Below, one piece after another: positions 20,367-28,966 of a stretch of DNA of 64,000 nucleotides; position 1 is the stretch's first letter; each line of letters opens with the position of its first letter. Below the pieces are notes generated by a model, which did no database searches, was not told the origin of the DNA, and saw nothing but the letters and a program-made list of their open reading frames with translations. The stretch spans positions 1 through 64,000 of the forward strand of contig NZ_JPVQ01000002.1 of the NCBI RefSeq assembly GCF_000772965.1. Direction: 5' to 3'. The translations under genes were made by a program, and so were the position numbers. The stretch is from Ureibacillus massiliensis 4400831 = CIP 108448 = CCUG 49529 (GTDB taxonomy: Bacteria; Bacillota; Bacilli; Bacillales_A; Planococcaceae).

Positions 20367-21512
20367 TTATTTTACCATGCTTAATACTGTTTTTCTCGTT
20401 TCGGAATCAACATGTAAGATTGTTTCTAGATCTGGCATTAAAATATTACTATGTGCGTTCATAATATTTTCTATTACATCTTCTATTTGTAAAAATGCGA
20501 TTTTTCCCTGTAAGAACAGAGAAACTGCTGCTTCATTTGCTGCATTCATAGCAGTTAAAATTGTTCCACCTGTTCGACCTGCTTGATACGCTAGCTTCAA
20601 TGCACGGAAGCGATCAAAATCTACTTCTTTAAAATGAAGTTGTCCAATTTGAGCTAAATTTAAGCGCTCACTATTGTTCACTTGAAGTCTATCTGGATAA
20701 CTTAGGGCATATTGAATTGGAACTCGCATATCGGGGGTACCTAGTTGAGCAATAACACTTGTATCATCATACTCAACTAGAGAATGAATAATACTTTCTT
20801 TATGCAATAATACATCAATATTATCATATGGCATATTAAATAAAACATGCGCTTCTATTACTTCTAACCCTTTATTCATCATCGTTGCAGAATCTATCGT
20901 AATTTTTGCACCCATTGACCAATTTGGATGATTTAATGCATCCTTCACAGTAACATGACTTAATTCTTCCCGTGTTTTGTCTCTAAAAGATCCACCTGAT
21001 GCAGTTAAAATAATCCGTTTAACTTGCTTTCTATTTTCACCATTCATTGATTGAAAAACAGCTGAGTGCTCACTGTCAACTGGTAAAATAGGAACATTAT
21101 ATTTTTCTGCTTCAGCCATTACGATATGACCCGCTGTAACTAATGTTTCTTTATTGGCAATGGCAATCGTTTTACCAAGGCGGATAGCAGCTAGTGTAGC
21201 TTCTAACCCAATACTTCCCAAAACAGCATTTAATAACACCGTTGAATCAGGATGTGTAGCAACATCAACTAACCCTTTTGTTCCACTTGTAAAATGAATC
21301 GTAGGATATTGTTTTTGTAACTCTACTGCGTCCTTTTCATCTTGTACAGAAACTAGTTCCGGCTGAAGTTGATTTATAATTTCTTTTGTTTTGTCTATAT
21401 TTTTTCCTGCCGAAAATGCAACAAGTTTAAATTGATCAGGGTGTGAAAGTAATATATCGATTGTTTGCAACCCAATAGAACCTGTTGCACCTAATAGGCT
21501 AATTTTTTTCAA
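20367..21512 (-). CDS. dxr: 1-deoxy-D-xylulose-5-phosphate reductoisomerase
   Basis: Dxr converts DXP to MEP, the committed step of the MEP isoprenoid pathway, using NADPH. The Rossmann motif GATGSIG is at 8-14. The metal and substrate residues lie in [12 protein letters not shown] near 145. [10 protein letters not shown] and [27 protein letters not shown] follow. The start is a TTG at 21512, giving 381 residues, because AAAGGAA lies at 21527-21521; the longer reading to 21566 lacks a ribosome site and adds 18 non-conserved residues. It supplies precursors for UppS, encoded two genes upstream. Confidence 0.95.
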   Translation of the reverse strand: MKKISLLGATGSIGLQTIDILLSHPDQFKLVAFSAGKNIDKTKEIINQLQPELVSVQDEKDAVELQKQYPTIHFTSGTKGLVDVATHPDSTVLLNAVLGSIGLEATLAAIRLGKTIAIANKETLVTAGHIVMAEAEKYNVPILPVDSEHSAVFQSMNGENRKQVKRIILTASGGSFRDKTREELSHVTVKDALNHPNWSMGAKITIDSATMMNKGLEVIEAHVLFNMPYDNIDVLLHKESIIHSLVEYDDTSVIAQLGTPDMRVPIQYALSYPDRLQVNNSERLNLAQIGQLHFKEVDFDRFRALKLAYQAGRTGGTILTAMNAANEAAVSLFLQGKIAFLQIEDVIENIMNAHSNILMPDLETILHVDSETRKTVLSMVK

Positions 21513-21626
21513 AACATTTCTTCCTTTCAAAACACTACTATTTTTGTCCTTTGACAGCCAATACAATACTTGTGAAATAAGGCCTATTAGGAAATTGAAA
21601 CGTTAAATCTCCTTACAGACAATTAT

Positions 21627-22421
21627 TTATTGCACGAAATGCAACAAATTCAATAATGGTAATACAAATAATAAACTATCAAAACGATCTAATATTCCAC
21701 CATGTCCAGGTAAAATCCAACCTGAGTCTTTTATTGAATAATGCCTTTTTATTGCTGACTCTACTAGGTCTCCTAATTGACCAAATATCGAAATAATAAT
21801 CGTGACGATAACAAAGTACGGCCAAGAAACATTAAGCGGAACAATAAATTGAAAAATAACCGCACAAATAACGGCTATGAGTATACCTCCTATAAAACCT
21901 TCCACAGTTTTGTTAGGGGATATTTCCGGCCAAAGTTTATTTTTCCCTAATTTTCGACCTGTAAAATAGGCCCCTGAATCGGTTGTCCACACAACGATTA
22001 GTGCATAAATAATGTATTCTAAACCTGCATCACGAGTTGCAATTAAATAATAAAAACCAAGTCCAACATATAAAGAGCCCAGCAGAATAAAACCAATTTC
22101 ATCAAATGAGAAACTATTTTTAACAACAACCGTATATGCTAACAAAAGTATTATTGCGATGGTTAATAGCTCGTATTTTGAATAAGTAGTCATTTGTTCA
22201 ACCTGCATCGCCCAATCATTTGGCATTAATACAGCGACTAGGATGAGCGTAGCAATTAATCCTGGAATGGAAAAAATTGAAATTCCTTTCATTCTTAGAA
22301 TTTCATACAATCCTACAATGGCTAGTCCATAAACTCCAATAGTAAAGGGTAAATTGCCGTATATTACAAACGGGATAAACAATGCAGCAGCGATGACTGC
22401 TGTAATAATCCGTTGCTTCAA
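21627..22421 (-). CDS. cdsA: Phosphatidate cytidylyltransferase CdsA
   Basis: This 264-residue integral membrane enzyme makes CDP-diacylglycerol from phosphatidic acid and CTP, the branch point for phospholipids. About seven hydrophobic segments are visible. The family signature is present near the C-terminus as GQLGDLVESAIKRHYSIKDSG followed by LPGHGGILDRFDSL. Usual length. It starts 1 nt after the uppS stop and precedes dxr, the standard Bacillales operon order. Confidence 0.96.
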   Translation of the reverse strand: MKQRIITAVIAAALFIPFVIYGNLPFTIGVYGLAIVGLYEILRMKGISIFSIPGLIATLILVAVLMPNDWAMQVEQMTTYSKYELLTIAIILLLAYTVVVKNSFSFDEIGFILLGSLYVGLGFYYLIATRDAGLEYIIYALIVVWTTDSGAYFTGRKLGKNKLWPEISPNKTVEGFIGGILIAVICAVIFQFIVPLNVSWPYFVIVTIIISIFGQLGDLVESAIKRHYSIKDSGWILPGHGGILDRFDSLLFVLPLLNLLHFVQ

Positions 22422-22422
22422 A

Positions 22423-23202
22423 TTATTCTTCTCCTTTCAACCCTCCATACCGACGATTTCTATTTTGGTAAGCAGTAATTGCTTCGGAAAATGTACTTTC
22501 ATTAAAATCCGGCCAAAGAGTATCGGTAAACCAAAATTCTGTATAAGCAAGCTGCCATAACATAAAATTACTTAATCTGACCTCTCCACTCGTTCGAATC
22601 AGTAAATCAGGTTCAGGTAAGTGGGATGTCATTAAGTATTGGTTTACTTTGAATTCATTAATGTCTTCGATTGCGAGGTTACCGCTATTTACTTCATTTA
22701 TTATTTCCTTCATTGCCTGAACTATTTCTGCTCTACTACCATAGTTCATAGCAAAATTTAAGATTAGGCCTGTATTATTTTTCGTTTTTTCCATCGCATT
22801 ATTTAAAACCGCTTGTGTATGCTTTGGAAGCCCTTCCTTATTCCCCATCATTGTTACACGTATATTCCGTTCCATTAATTCGGGTAAAAAGGAATTTAGA
22901 AATTTTTCAGGCAAACCCATTAAATAATCGACTTCTGATTTTGGGCGTTTCCAGTTTTCTGTTGAAAATGCATAAAGTGTTAACACTTTAATGCCAATAT
23001 GATCAGCGAAACGAGCAATTTTTCGTACTGTTTTCATACCCTCGTGATGTCCAGCAATACGAGGTAATGCACGCTTTTTCGCCCAGCGTCCGTTTCCGTC
23101 CATTATAATTGCAATATGGGAAGGCAGTAATTCACTATTAGACAAATCATCGTCTATTAATGAATGTTCTTGCTTTTTTTGTTTTTTTCCAAAGATTTTC
23201 AT
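22423..23202 (-). CDS. uppS: Undecaprenyl diphosphate synthase
   Basis: UppS condenses FPP with eight IPP to make the C55 lipid carrier for cell wall synthesis. The catalytic aspartate is D35 in IAIIMDGNGRWA. GMKTVRKIA, YAFSTENWKRP and the C-terminal DLLIRTSGEVRLSNFMLWQ are intact. The start is placed at 23202 (MKIFGKK, 259 residues), with GTGGGGGA upstream. A longer in-frame ATG at 23250 falls within the predicted promoter -10 box and cannot be transcribed from it. It heads the uppS-cdsA-dxr-rasP cluster. Confidence 0.96.
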   Translation of the reverse strand: MKIFGKKQKKQEHSLIDDDLSNSELLPSHIAIIMDGNGRWAKKRALPRIAGHHEGMKTVRKIARFADHIGIKVLTLYAFSTENWKRPKSEVDYLMGLPEKFLNSFLPELMERNIRVTMMGNKEGLPKHTQAVLNNAMEKTKNNTGLILNFAMNYGSRAEIVQAMKEIINEVNSGNLAIEDINEFKVNQYLMTSHLPEPDLLIRTSGEVRLSNFMLWQLAYTEFWFTDTLWPDFNESTFSEAITAYQNRNRRYGGLKGEE

Positions 23203-23245
23203 TTGTATTCCCCCACTTGACAATAAATCGGACGTATTCTTAATC

Positions 23246-23274
23246 ATCATATCAAAAACAACAGTTTGTGTCCT
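23246..23274 (-). promoter_or_regulatory. Promoter of the uppS-cdsA-dxr cluster, extended -10
   Basis: On the minus strand AGGACA (23274-23269), a 17-nt spacer ending in TGA, and TATGAT (23251-23246). The TG-extended -10 compensates for the partial -35. It overlaps the first ATG of the longer uppS reading, which supports the start at 23202. Confidence 0.5.
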
Positions 23275-23349
23275 TCTTAATCATCAATCATTTAAGTCAT
23301 TTTATAATTATTATAAAAATAAATTTATGTATGTTATTAAAAATTTCAT

Positions 23350-23389
23350 TTCTGAAATAAAAAGACGTCCTTTATGACAGGACGTCTTT
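23350..23389 (-). terminator. Rho-independent terminator after frr
   Basis: AAAGACGTCC (23361-23370) pairs perfectly with GGACGTCTTT (23380-23389) around a 9-nt loop. TTTATTTC follows on the minus strand. It ends the pyrH-frr transcript about 100 nt past the frr stop. Confidence 0.85.
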
Positions 23390-23490
23390 AGTGACATAAA
23401 GTTCATTCAAAATCTGTACAAGCCCATATAACTCGTTTCAATAAAATTCATATTTACATTTACCGTAATAGGAGAATGTCACTATATGAA

Positions 23491-24048
23491 CTATACTGAA
23501 AGGATTTCTTTTTCCTTATCTTTTGCAACTTCGTCAATTTTTGTGATGAATTGATCCGTTAGTTTTTGAATATCATCATTATATCCACGTAAGTCGTCTT
23601 CTGTAATTTCACCATTTTTCTCCAATTTTTTCAAATCGTCATTTGCATCACGGCGAACATTACGAATTGCAACCTTTGCTTCTTCCGCTTCTTTTTTTAC
23701 TACTTTAACTAATTCTTTACGACGCTCTTCTGTTAAAGCTGGAATTGTTAAACGAATTACACTACCATCATTTGTTGGAGTGATTCCAATGTCGGATTTC
23801 ATAATTGCTTTTTCAATTTCACCTAGAATCGATTTATCATATGGTGTAATGACTAAAAGTCTAGCTTCTGGTACAGCAACACCAGCTAATTGGTTAATTG
23901 GCGTTGGTGCACCATAATAGTCTACAGTAATGCGGTCTAAAAGTGATGCATTTGCACGTCCAGCGCGAATTGATGCTAATTCACGAGTAAATGCAGAGAT
24001 AGACTTATTCATTTTTTCTTTTGCTTGTTCCAAAACTTGTTTTGTCAT
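23491..24048 (-). CDS. frr: Ribosome recycling factor
   Basis: This 185-residue protein splits post-termination ribosomes together with EF-G. It shows RRF sequence throughout: the [21 protein letters not shown] helix, [14 protein letters not shown], and the [23 protein letters not shown] helix. The length is exact for the family. Its ATG overlaps the pyrH stop by 1 nt, so the two are coupled, and a strong terminator follows. Confidence 0.98.
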   Translation of the reverse strand: MTKQVLEQAKEKMNKSISAFTRELASIRAGRANASLLDRITVDYYGAPTPINQLAGVAVPEARLLVITPYDKSILGEIEKAIMKSDIGITPTNDGSVIRLTIPALTEERRKELVKVVKKEAEEAKVAIRNVRRDANDDLKKLEKNGEITEDDLRGYNDDIQKLTDQFITKIDEVAKDKEKEILSV

Positions 24049-24773
24049 TATACATTCCTCCTAACAACTGTCCCTATTTTATCACCAAGAACGGCACGTT
24101 TAATATTACCTTTTTCCATAATTGAGAATACTATTAATGGGATATCATTGTCCATACATAAAGTGGAAGCTGTTGAATCCATTACCTGTAATCCTTTTTG
24201 AATGACCTCTAAATAAGTAAGAGTGTCATATTTTACAGCATTTTCATCTGTTTTTGGATCCGCAGAGTAAACACCATCTACATTGTTTTTCGCCATTAAA
24301 ATAGCCTCTGCATCAATCTCAGCTGCACGTAGAGCTGCTGTTGTGTCTGTTGAGAAGAATGGGTTACCTGTACCTGCCGCAAAAATAACTACACGTTTTT
24401 TCTCTAAATGACGTACTGCTTTACGACGAATGTATGGCTCAGCAACTTGTGTCATCACAATGGAAGACTGTACACGAGTTTCAATTTCTAATTTTTCAAG
24501 AGCATCTTGTAATGCTAATGAATTCATTACTGTTGCAAGCATTCCCATATAATCGGCTGAAGCACGGTCCATTCCCATTTCGCTTCCAACTTTTCCGCGC
24601 CAAATATTACCACCACCAACTACTACTGCAACTTCAACTCCTAAATCTACAACACCTTTAATATCTTCAGCAACTGACTTAATAATTTTTGGTGATAATC
24701 CGAAACCAGCTTCACCTGCTAATGCTTCCCCACTTATTTTAATCACTACTCGTTTGTACTGTGGCACACTCAT
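24048..24773 (-). CDS. pyrH: UMP kinase PyrH
   Basis: This 241-residue bacterial UMP kinase makes UDP for RNA, cell wall and lipid carrier metabolism. Family motifs are [15 protein letters not shown] at about 12-26, [11 protein letters not shown] near 52-62, the [20 protein letters not shown] loop at 130-150, and [10 protein letters not shown]. The length is typical. A structured leader lies upstream at 24821-24892, and a tsf terminator separates it from tsf, so a dedicated promoter is expected; none was firmly identified. Confidence 0.97.
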   Translation of the reverse strand: MSVPQYKRVVIKISGEALAGEAGFGLSPKIIKSVAEDIKGVVDLGVEVAVVVGGGNIWRGKVGSEMGMDRASADYMGMLATVMNSLALQDALEKLEIETRVQSSIVMTQVAEPYIRRKAVRHLEKKRVVIFAAGTGNPFFSTDTTAALRAAEIDAEAILMAKNNVDGVYSADPKTDENAVKYDTLTYLEVIQKGLQVMDSTASTLCMDNDIPLIVFSIMEKGNIKRAVLGDKIGTVVRRNV

Positions 24774-24820
24774 TGTAATCCTCCGATACTCGTTAAATTT
24801 AAAGGAATTCTCCTAAAAAT

Positions 24821-24892
24821 GCATACGCTTTTTCTGTAAAACCCGCATATTATCCATTAAGATTGAACTCAATATAATTTTAATGCGTATGT
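24821..24892 (-). repeat. Nested inverted repeats in the pyrH leader
   Basis: CATACGC (24822-24828) pairs with GCGTATG (24885-24891). Inside, CATTAA (24855-24860) pairs with TTAATG (24880-24885), and ATTGA (24862-24866) with TCAAT (24869-24873). The first two share base 24885, so they cannot form completely at once. The 5' UTR of pyrH could therefore switch between folds. No known riboswitch class was recognised. Confidence 0.35.
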
Positions 24893-24902
24893 ATATGTCT
24901 TT

Positions 24903-24943
24903 TCTTGAAAAATAGGGAACACGGTAATGTGCTCCCTATTTTT
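24903..24943 (-). terminator. Rho-independent terminator after tsf
   Basis: On the minus strand AATAGGGAGCAC (24940-24929) pairs with GTGTTCCCTATT (24922-24911) with one G-U pair around a 6-nt loop, then TTTCAAG. It lies about 25 nt past the tsf stop and isolates tsf from pyrH. Confidence 0.8.
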
Positions 24944-24967
24944 ACATTATTAACGTTAGTTTTAAAA

Positions 24968-25855
24968 TTAGTTATTTCCTTTAACTTGGCTCATAACTTC
25001 TTCTGCAAAGTTATCTTCGCGTTTTTCGATACCTTCACCAACAGCAAAACGAACGAATGAAGTTACGTTACCACCAGTTGATTTAACGAAATCACGAACT
25101 TTTTGATCTGAGTTTTTAACGAAAGTTTGATCAAGTAAACAGATTTCTTCGAAGAATTTACCAAGGCGACCTTCAACCATTTTAGCAACGATATTTTCTG
25201 GTTTACCTTCGTTTAATGCTTGTTCTGTTAACACTTTACGTTCACGTTCGATTTCTTCTTGAGAAACTTCGTCACGAGAAACATATTTAGGGTTAATAGC
25301 AGCAATGTGCATAGCTACGTCTTTTGCAGCAGCTTCATCAGTTGATCCTTCTAGAACAACTAATACACCAATACGTCCACCCATGTGTAAGTAAGAACCG
25401 AATGCATCTGCATCAGTTTTTGTTTTGATTTCAAAACGACGAAGAGTAATTTTTTCACCGATTGTCGCAACAGCAGATGAAATTTGATCTGCAATTTTAA
25501 CGCCTTCAGCATTTGAAATTTCTAAAGCCGCTTCTACAGATTCAGGTTTTGCAGCAAGTAATTGCTCTGCAAGATTTGATACTAATACTTGGAATTTATC
25601 GTTTTTCGCAACAAAGTCAGTTTCAGCATTAACCTCAAGGATAATCGCTTCATTACCTTTAGATAAAATGTAAGTAGTACCTTCTGCAGCAATACGGTCT
25701 GCTTTTTTAGCAGCTGATGATAAACCTTTTTCACGTAAGAAGTCGATTGCAGCGTCAATGTCACCATTTGTTTCTACAAGCGCTTTTTTACAGTCCATCA
25801 TACCTGCGCCAGTTTTTTCGCGAAGTTCTTTTACTAATTGTGCAGTAATTGCCAT
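24968..25855 (-). CDS. tsf: Translation elongation factor Ts
   Basis: EF-Ts, 295 residues, is the nucleotide exchange factor for EF-Tu. It has the N-terminal UBA-like segment [19 protein letters not shown] and [23 protein letters not shown]. The signature [14 protein letters not shown], which contacts the EF-Tu nucleotide site, lies near 75-88. The C-terminal core carries AMHIAA-type motifs. Full length. AAGGAGG precedes the ATG. A strong terminator lies between rpsB and tsf, so tsf may depend on read-through or its own promoter. Confidence 0.98.
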   Translation of the reverse strand: MAITAQLVKELREKTGAGMMDCKKALVETNGDIDAAIDFLREKGLSSAAKKADRIAAEGTTYILSKGNEAIILEVNAETDFVAKNDKFQVLVSNLAEQLLAAKPESVEAALEISNAEGVKIADQISSAVATIGEKITLRRFEIKTKTDADAFGSYLHMGGRIGVLVVLEGSTDEAAAKDVAMHIAAINPKYVSRDEVSQEEIERERKVLTEQALNEGKPENIVAKMVEGRLGKFFEEICLLDQTFVKNSDQKVRDFVKSTGGNVTSFVRFAVGEGIEKREDNFAEEVMSQVKGNN

Positions 25856-25981
25856 TGGGGTATTTCCTCCTTAAGATTGTACATAGTTTGACAAATTAAT
25901 TTAATTTATTTTTAGACTTTTGGATTCGTTTATGTGGGTTTTATAAAAAAACGGAGAACTTACGAATACTTTAGCCTAAAT

Positions 25982-26024
25982 TTCTTAAAAAAAGGTGATA
26001 AGGGGAACATCCACTTATCACCTT
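25982..26024 (-). terminator. Rho-independent terminator between rpsB and tsf
   Basis: On the minus strand AAGGTGATAAG (26024-26014) pairs with CTTATCACCTT (26002-25992) around an 11-nt loop, followed by TTTTTAAG. It lies 10 nt past the rpsB stop. It could set the S2 to EF-Ts ratio by partial termination. Confidence 0.85.
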
Positions 26025-26033
26025 ATTAGTGAA

Positions 26034-26756
26034 TTACTCAGCTACTACTTCTTCAGCTGCTGGAGCTTCAGATTCACCTTGTTTAGACTCGATTAGAGCA
26101 TCAGCCATTTTAGCAGTTAAAAGTTTAACAGCGCGGATAGCATCATCGTTTGCAGGAATTACGTAGTCGATTTCATCTGGATCACAGTTTGTATCAACAA
26201 TACCTACGATAGGAATATTTAATTTACGAGCTTCTGCCACAGCAATACGTTCTTTGCGTGGGTCAACTACGAACATTACATCCGGAATATCAGTCATATC
26301 ACGAATACCGCCTAAGAATTTAACAAGACGTTCGTGTTCTTTTTTAAGTTGAATAACTTCTTTTTTAGGAAGTACAGCGAAAGTACCGTCTTCTTCCATT
26401 TTTTCGATTGCTTTCATACGAGCAACACGTTTTTGGATTGTACCGAAGTTTGTTAAAGTACCACCTAACCAACGTTGGTTGATGAAGTAGTTACCAGAGC
26501 GAATTGCTTCCTCTTCGATAGCTTCTTGAGCTTGTTTTTTAGTACCAACAAATAGTACTTTACCGCCATCTTGACCAACTTGGCGCATGAAGTCATAAGC
26601 TTCTTCTAGCTTCTTAACCGTTTTTTGTAAATCGATAATATAGATACCGTTACGTTCTACAAAAATGTATTTTTTCATTTTTGGATTCCAACGGCGAGTT
26701 TGGTGACCGAAATGTACACCAGCTTCTAGTAATTGTTTCATTGAAATTACTGACAT
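26034..26756 (-). CDS. rpsB: 30S ribosomal protein S2
   Basis: This 240-residue S2 protein joins late in 30S assembly and contacts S1-like factors and 16S rRNA. The family sequence is clear: [19 protein letters not shown] at 9-27, [20 protein letters not shown] near 95, and [19 protein letters not shown] near 155. An acidic alanine-rich tail ends the protein. TTAGGAGGAAA precedes the ATG. It sits behind a near-consensus promoter and an unusually long structured leader of about 300 nt. Confidence 0.98.
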   Translation of the reverse strand: MSVISMKQLLEAGVHFGHQTRRWNPKMKKYIFVERNGIYIIDLQKTVKKLEEAYDFMRQVGQDGGKVLFVGTKKQAQEAIEEEAIRSGNYFINQRWLGGTLTNFGTIQKRVARMKAIEKMEEDGTFAVLPKKEVIQLKKEHERLVKFLGGIRDMTDIPDVMFVVDPRKERIAVAEARKLNIPIVGIVDTNCDPDEIDYVIPANDDAIRAVKLLTAKMADALIESKQGESEAPAAEEVVAE

Positions 26757-27056
26757 GTGTGTTTCCTCCTAATGTTTTGGTTTTTTCCCTCCGCAATTTT
26801 CATTTGTAACAAGCAACTTTTATGACTAAAAGCACCACTTACTACATCAAATTGCGTGTGTTTTATCAAATTCGCCTTGGCGTATTTGCCGCCCAGATTT
26901 TTTCGAGCCCGCTCGAAAATTTACCTTTAAAAATCTGTGGCATCCGCCGGAGGCATTTAACTTCATACGCCTACAACTTTGAGAAGCAGTCGGCTTCTGT
27001 TTCCGCCTCAAATTTATGACACAAGTAACATTTTAAATGAAGTTAATTTAACACCA
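26757..27056 (-). promoter_or_regulatory. Long structured 5' leader of rpsB
   Basis: About 300 nt lie between the predicted start site and the rpsB ATG, with no ORF in the sense direction that I can support. A nested dyad fills 26879-26971. Its outer stem is GGCGTAT/ATACGCC (26879-26885 with 26965-26971). Inside are CAGATTTT/AAAATCTG (26894-26901 with 26930-26937) and the apical TTTCGAG/CTCGAAA (26901-26907 with 26912-26918). A separate hairpin AGAAGC/GCTTCT lies at 26982-26998. The dyad is more GC-rich than its surroundings. It could be an S2-responsive leader, another structured RNA, or an inserted palindromic repeat. Confidence 0.6.
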
Positions 27057-27062
27057 ATTGAT

Positions 27063-27091
27063 AATATAACATACTCTATAATTTGCTGCAA
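27063..27091 (-). promoter_or_regulatory. Strong sigma-A promoter of rpsB
   Basis: TTGCAG (27091-27086), a 17-nt spacer ending in TGT, and TATATT (27068-27063) read on the minus strand. The -35 is near consensus with optimal spacing and an extended -10. The -35 lies just 7 nt beyond the stop codon of swrB, separating ribosomal genes from the fla/che operon. Confidence 0.75.
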
Positions 27092-27097
27092 GGAATT

Positions 27098-27676
27098 TTA
27101 AGTATTGAATTTAATTAATAATTCAATTTCAGTTTTCCCTTTGTTTGTTAGTTTAGCTATTTCTTCAATTGATTTGCCTTCACCACGTAATGTCATTACT
27201 TGTTGCTCAAATGAGATAGGCGTTTCTTCTTGATTTGACACTTTATCTTCATTTTTATTTTTAGGCTCTACTGAAGGATTTTTATATTTATTATAAGCAT
27301 TTTGAACAATCGCTTTTGGTACTTGAATCTTATTTTCTAGTGGAAGGTCAAGTGAATTAGGCTCTACTTTTTCACTTTTAGTTAAAGCTTTTTCATCGAA
27401 TGTTGCTGCTACTTGACTTATACTATTTTGAGCTTCGGCAATTTTAGTTTGAACAACTTTTCCATTTTTTAAAGTTGAAAGCTCTTGAATTAAACGATCA
27501 TTCTCTTCTTTCATTTCTACTAAATACAAGCCGATTGTATCTTCCATTTCCCGAAGCAATTGATTTTGTTTTACTTCTAAATCTTGAAATTTTGCAACCT
27601 TGGCATTTAATATTGCAATTAAATAAAAGCATAATAACTGCGAAACTATAAGTAATACTACTAAAATTGTTATCAT
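27098..27676 (-). CDS. swrB: SwrB-like flagellar assembly protein (DUF6115)
   Basis: This 192-residue protein begins with a single membrane helix (about 2-22), continues as a charged, likely coiled-coil region (about 25-75), and ends with GEGKSIEEIAKLTNKGKTEIELLIKF, a helix-turn-helix-like C-terminal motif typical of SwrB/YlxL. In B. subtilis SwrB is a membrane-anchored protein that promotes assembly of the flagellar basal body and swarming. It is the last gene of the fla/che operon, as in B. subtilis. Sequence outside the two ends is divergent, so the assignment rests on layout and position. Confidence 0.75.
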   Translation of the reverse strand: MITILVVLLIVSQLLCFYLIAILNAKVAKFQDLEVKQNQLLREMEDTIGLYLVEMKEENDRLIQELSTLKNGKVVQTKIAEAQNSISQVAATFDEKALTKSEKVEPNSLDLPLENKIQVPKAIVQNAYNKYKNPSVEPKNKNEDKVSNQEETPISFEQQVMTLRGEGKSIEEIAKLTNKGKTEIELLIKFNT

Positions 27677-27685
27677 TTGTATCTC

Positions 27686-27994
27686 CTATCCACTGAAATC
27701 TATAAAATGCCCTTTGTATGGATGCTCAGCTTCTTTTTCCTGCTGATTATTCTTTTTTTGATGATTTTGTTTTTGTGTAGAATCTTGATTGCCTTTATTC
27801 TGATCATCATCGGAGATTTTGTCAGTTGGTTCAGAATCATTTACTGTAGTCTGTTTACGTTCTAATTCTTTTTTTAAAGCTTCATGGGCATTTAATTGCT
27901 GTTGGATAACATTTTGTTGATGTTGTTCCGATAGTTTTCCTGCATCCATTGTTTTAGGAATAGCAATCTGCAGTTCTACACCCTTTAAACTCAT
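27686..27994 (-). CDS. Small hydrophilic protein between sigD and swrB
   Basis: This 102-residue protein has no recognised function. The N-terminus VELQIAIPKTMDAGKLSEQ is followed by a glutamine, asparagine and lysine-rich middle (about 30-88) that looks disordered. The end HPYKGHFIDFSG looks like a conserved short motif; I recall similar small proteins with HPYKG-type ends downstream of sigD in other Bacillales. No signal peptide or membrane segment. It lies 37 nt after sigD and 10 nt before swrB, with GGAGG before the ATG. The position suggests a role in motility or SigD control, which is inference. Confidence 0.7.
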   Translation of the reverse strand: MSLKGVELQIAIPKTMDAGKLSEQHQQNVIQQQLNAHEALKKELERKQTTVNDSEPTDKISDDDQNKGNQDSTQKQNHQKKNNQQEKEAEHPYKGHFIDFSG

Positions 27995-28030
27995 AAATAA
28001 ATGAACCTCCTACACCTGTAAGACTACCTC

Positions 28031-28798
28031 TTACACATTTATCATTTCCGAATTTAACAAATTCCTTAGCTTGAACAATGCTTTTGAATGAATCTGTGAT
28101 ATACGTGATGTTGATAAATTTAGAAATTCTCCAATTTCAGTTAACGTCATTTCTTCTGTGTAAAATAAACTTAAAACCAGTTGCTCTTTTTCATTTAAGT
28201 TTCGAATATTTTTTTCTAAGTCATCTAAAAGTTCAGAAAAAATAGCACTTTGTTCTGGAGTTTTCGTATGTTCATCTCTTATAACAAACTCTTTACCTTC
28301 TGCATCATCTTGATCCTGCTGTTCATTGATAGAAAGAACATTTGAGAAAAAGTATTCTTGTACAGTTTGATATATTTCATCTACTGGAACTTCCATATGT
28401 TCAGCTACCTCTTCTGGTGTTACATGACGCATAAGCTGCTGCTCTAATTTTTCAATTTGTGCTTCCATTTTTTTTGCTTTATCTCTAGCAGAACGTGGTA
28501 GCCAATCTTCTTTTCTTAAACCATCTATAATGGCACCTCTTACTCGAAAAGATGCATATGTATCAAATTTCAAATCTCTATTTATGTCAAATTTATTGAG
28601 TGCATCAAATAGCCCCATCATCCCTAAACTAGTTAGCTCATCCTTAGAAACATTTTTAGGTAATCCTGAACTGATTCTTTGCACATGATAGGAAACGAGT
28701 GATTTATATTTTTTTATTAAAATATCACCTGCTTGCGGATCACGATTTTGAATCCAGCTATTCCAAATTTTTTGTTCATCATAAGTTGGTTGTCCCAT
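28031..28798 (-). CDS. sigD: Flagellar RNA polymerase sigma factor SigD
   Basis: SigD (FliA family, sigma-28) directs late flagellar, motor, flagellin and autolysin genes. The ATG at 28798 gives 255 residues (B. subtilis 254); AGAGAGG lies 8 nt upstream, whereas an in-frame GTG at 28807 overlaps it. Region 2 shows LTSLGMMGLFDALNKFD and TYASFRVRGAIIDGLRKEDW. Region 4 shows LNEKEQLVLSLFYTEEMTLTEIG and LSTSRISQIHSKAL. It has a terminator upstream and its own extended -10 promoter. Activity is presumably held in check by FlgM, which is not in this window. Confidence 0.97.
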   Translation of the reverse strand: MGQPTYDEQKIWNSWIQNRDPQAGDILIKKYKSLVSYHVQRISSGLPKNVSKDELTSLGMMGLFDALNKFDINRDLKFDTYASFRVRGAIIDGLRKEDWLPRSARDKAKKMEAQIEKLEQQLMRHVTPEEVAEHMEVPVDEIYQTVQEYFFSNVLSINEQQDQDDAEGKEFVIRDEHTKTPEQSAIFSELLDDLEKNIRNLNEKEQLVLSLFYTEEMTLTEIGEFLNLSTSRISQIHSKALFKLRNLLNSEMINV

Positions 28799-28837
28799 CG
28801 AATCCACCTCTCTAATTCGCGCAAAAGTTCTATCAAC

Positions 28838-28846
28838 ATTATATCA
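28838..28846 (-). promoter_or_regulatory. Extended -10 promoter of sigD
   Basis: On the minus strand TGATATAAT (28846-28838) is a perfect TG-extended -10. No good -35 lies 16-18 nt upstream; a T7 run (28863-28857) is there instead. It starts transcription about 35 nt before the sigD ATG and lies downstream of a terminator, so sigD can be expressed apart from the fla/che operon. Confidence 0.6.
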
Positions 28847-28918
28847 AATAATCGACAAAAAAACACACGCATCTATATAACTAAATATTGAGAGTTTCTA
28901 CTAAATTTTCGGCAAAAC

Positions 28919-28950
28919 ATAAGAAAAAAGAGCCGTTTTCAGACTCTTAT
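28919..28950 (-). terminator. Terminator between the cheD-linked membrane gene and sigD
   Basis: On the minus strand AGAGTC (28947-28942) pairs with GGCTCT (28934-28929), one G-U, extended by two A-T pairs, around a 7-nt loop. TTTTTTCTTATG follows. It would reduce read-through of the long fla/che transcript into sigD. Confidence 0.65.
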
Positions 28951-28966
28951 TTCAAAGTTTTCTATT

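Noticed and set aside
26822-27019. 65-residue plus-strand frame in the rpsB leader
   Set aside because: No ribosome site, and its sequence is explained by the palindromic leader. It is not a credible peptide.
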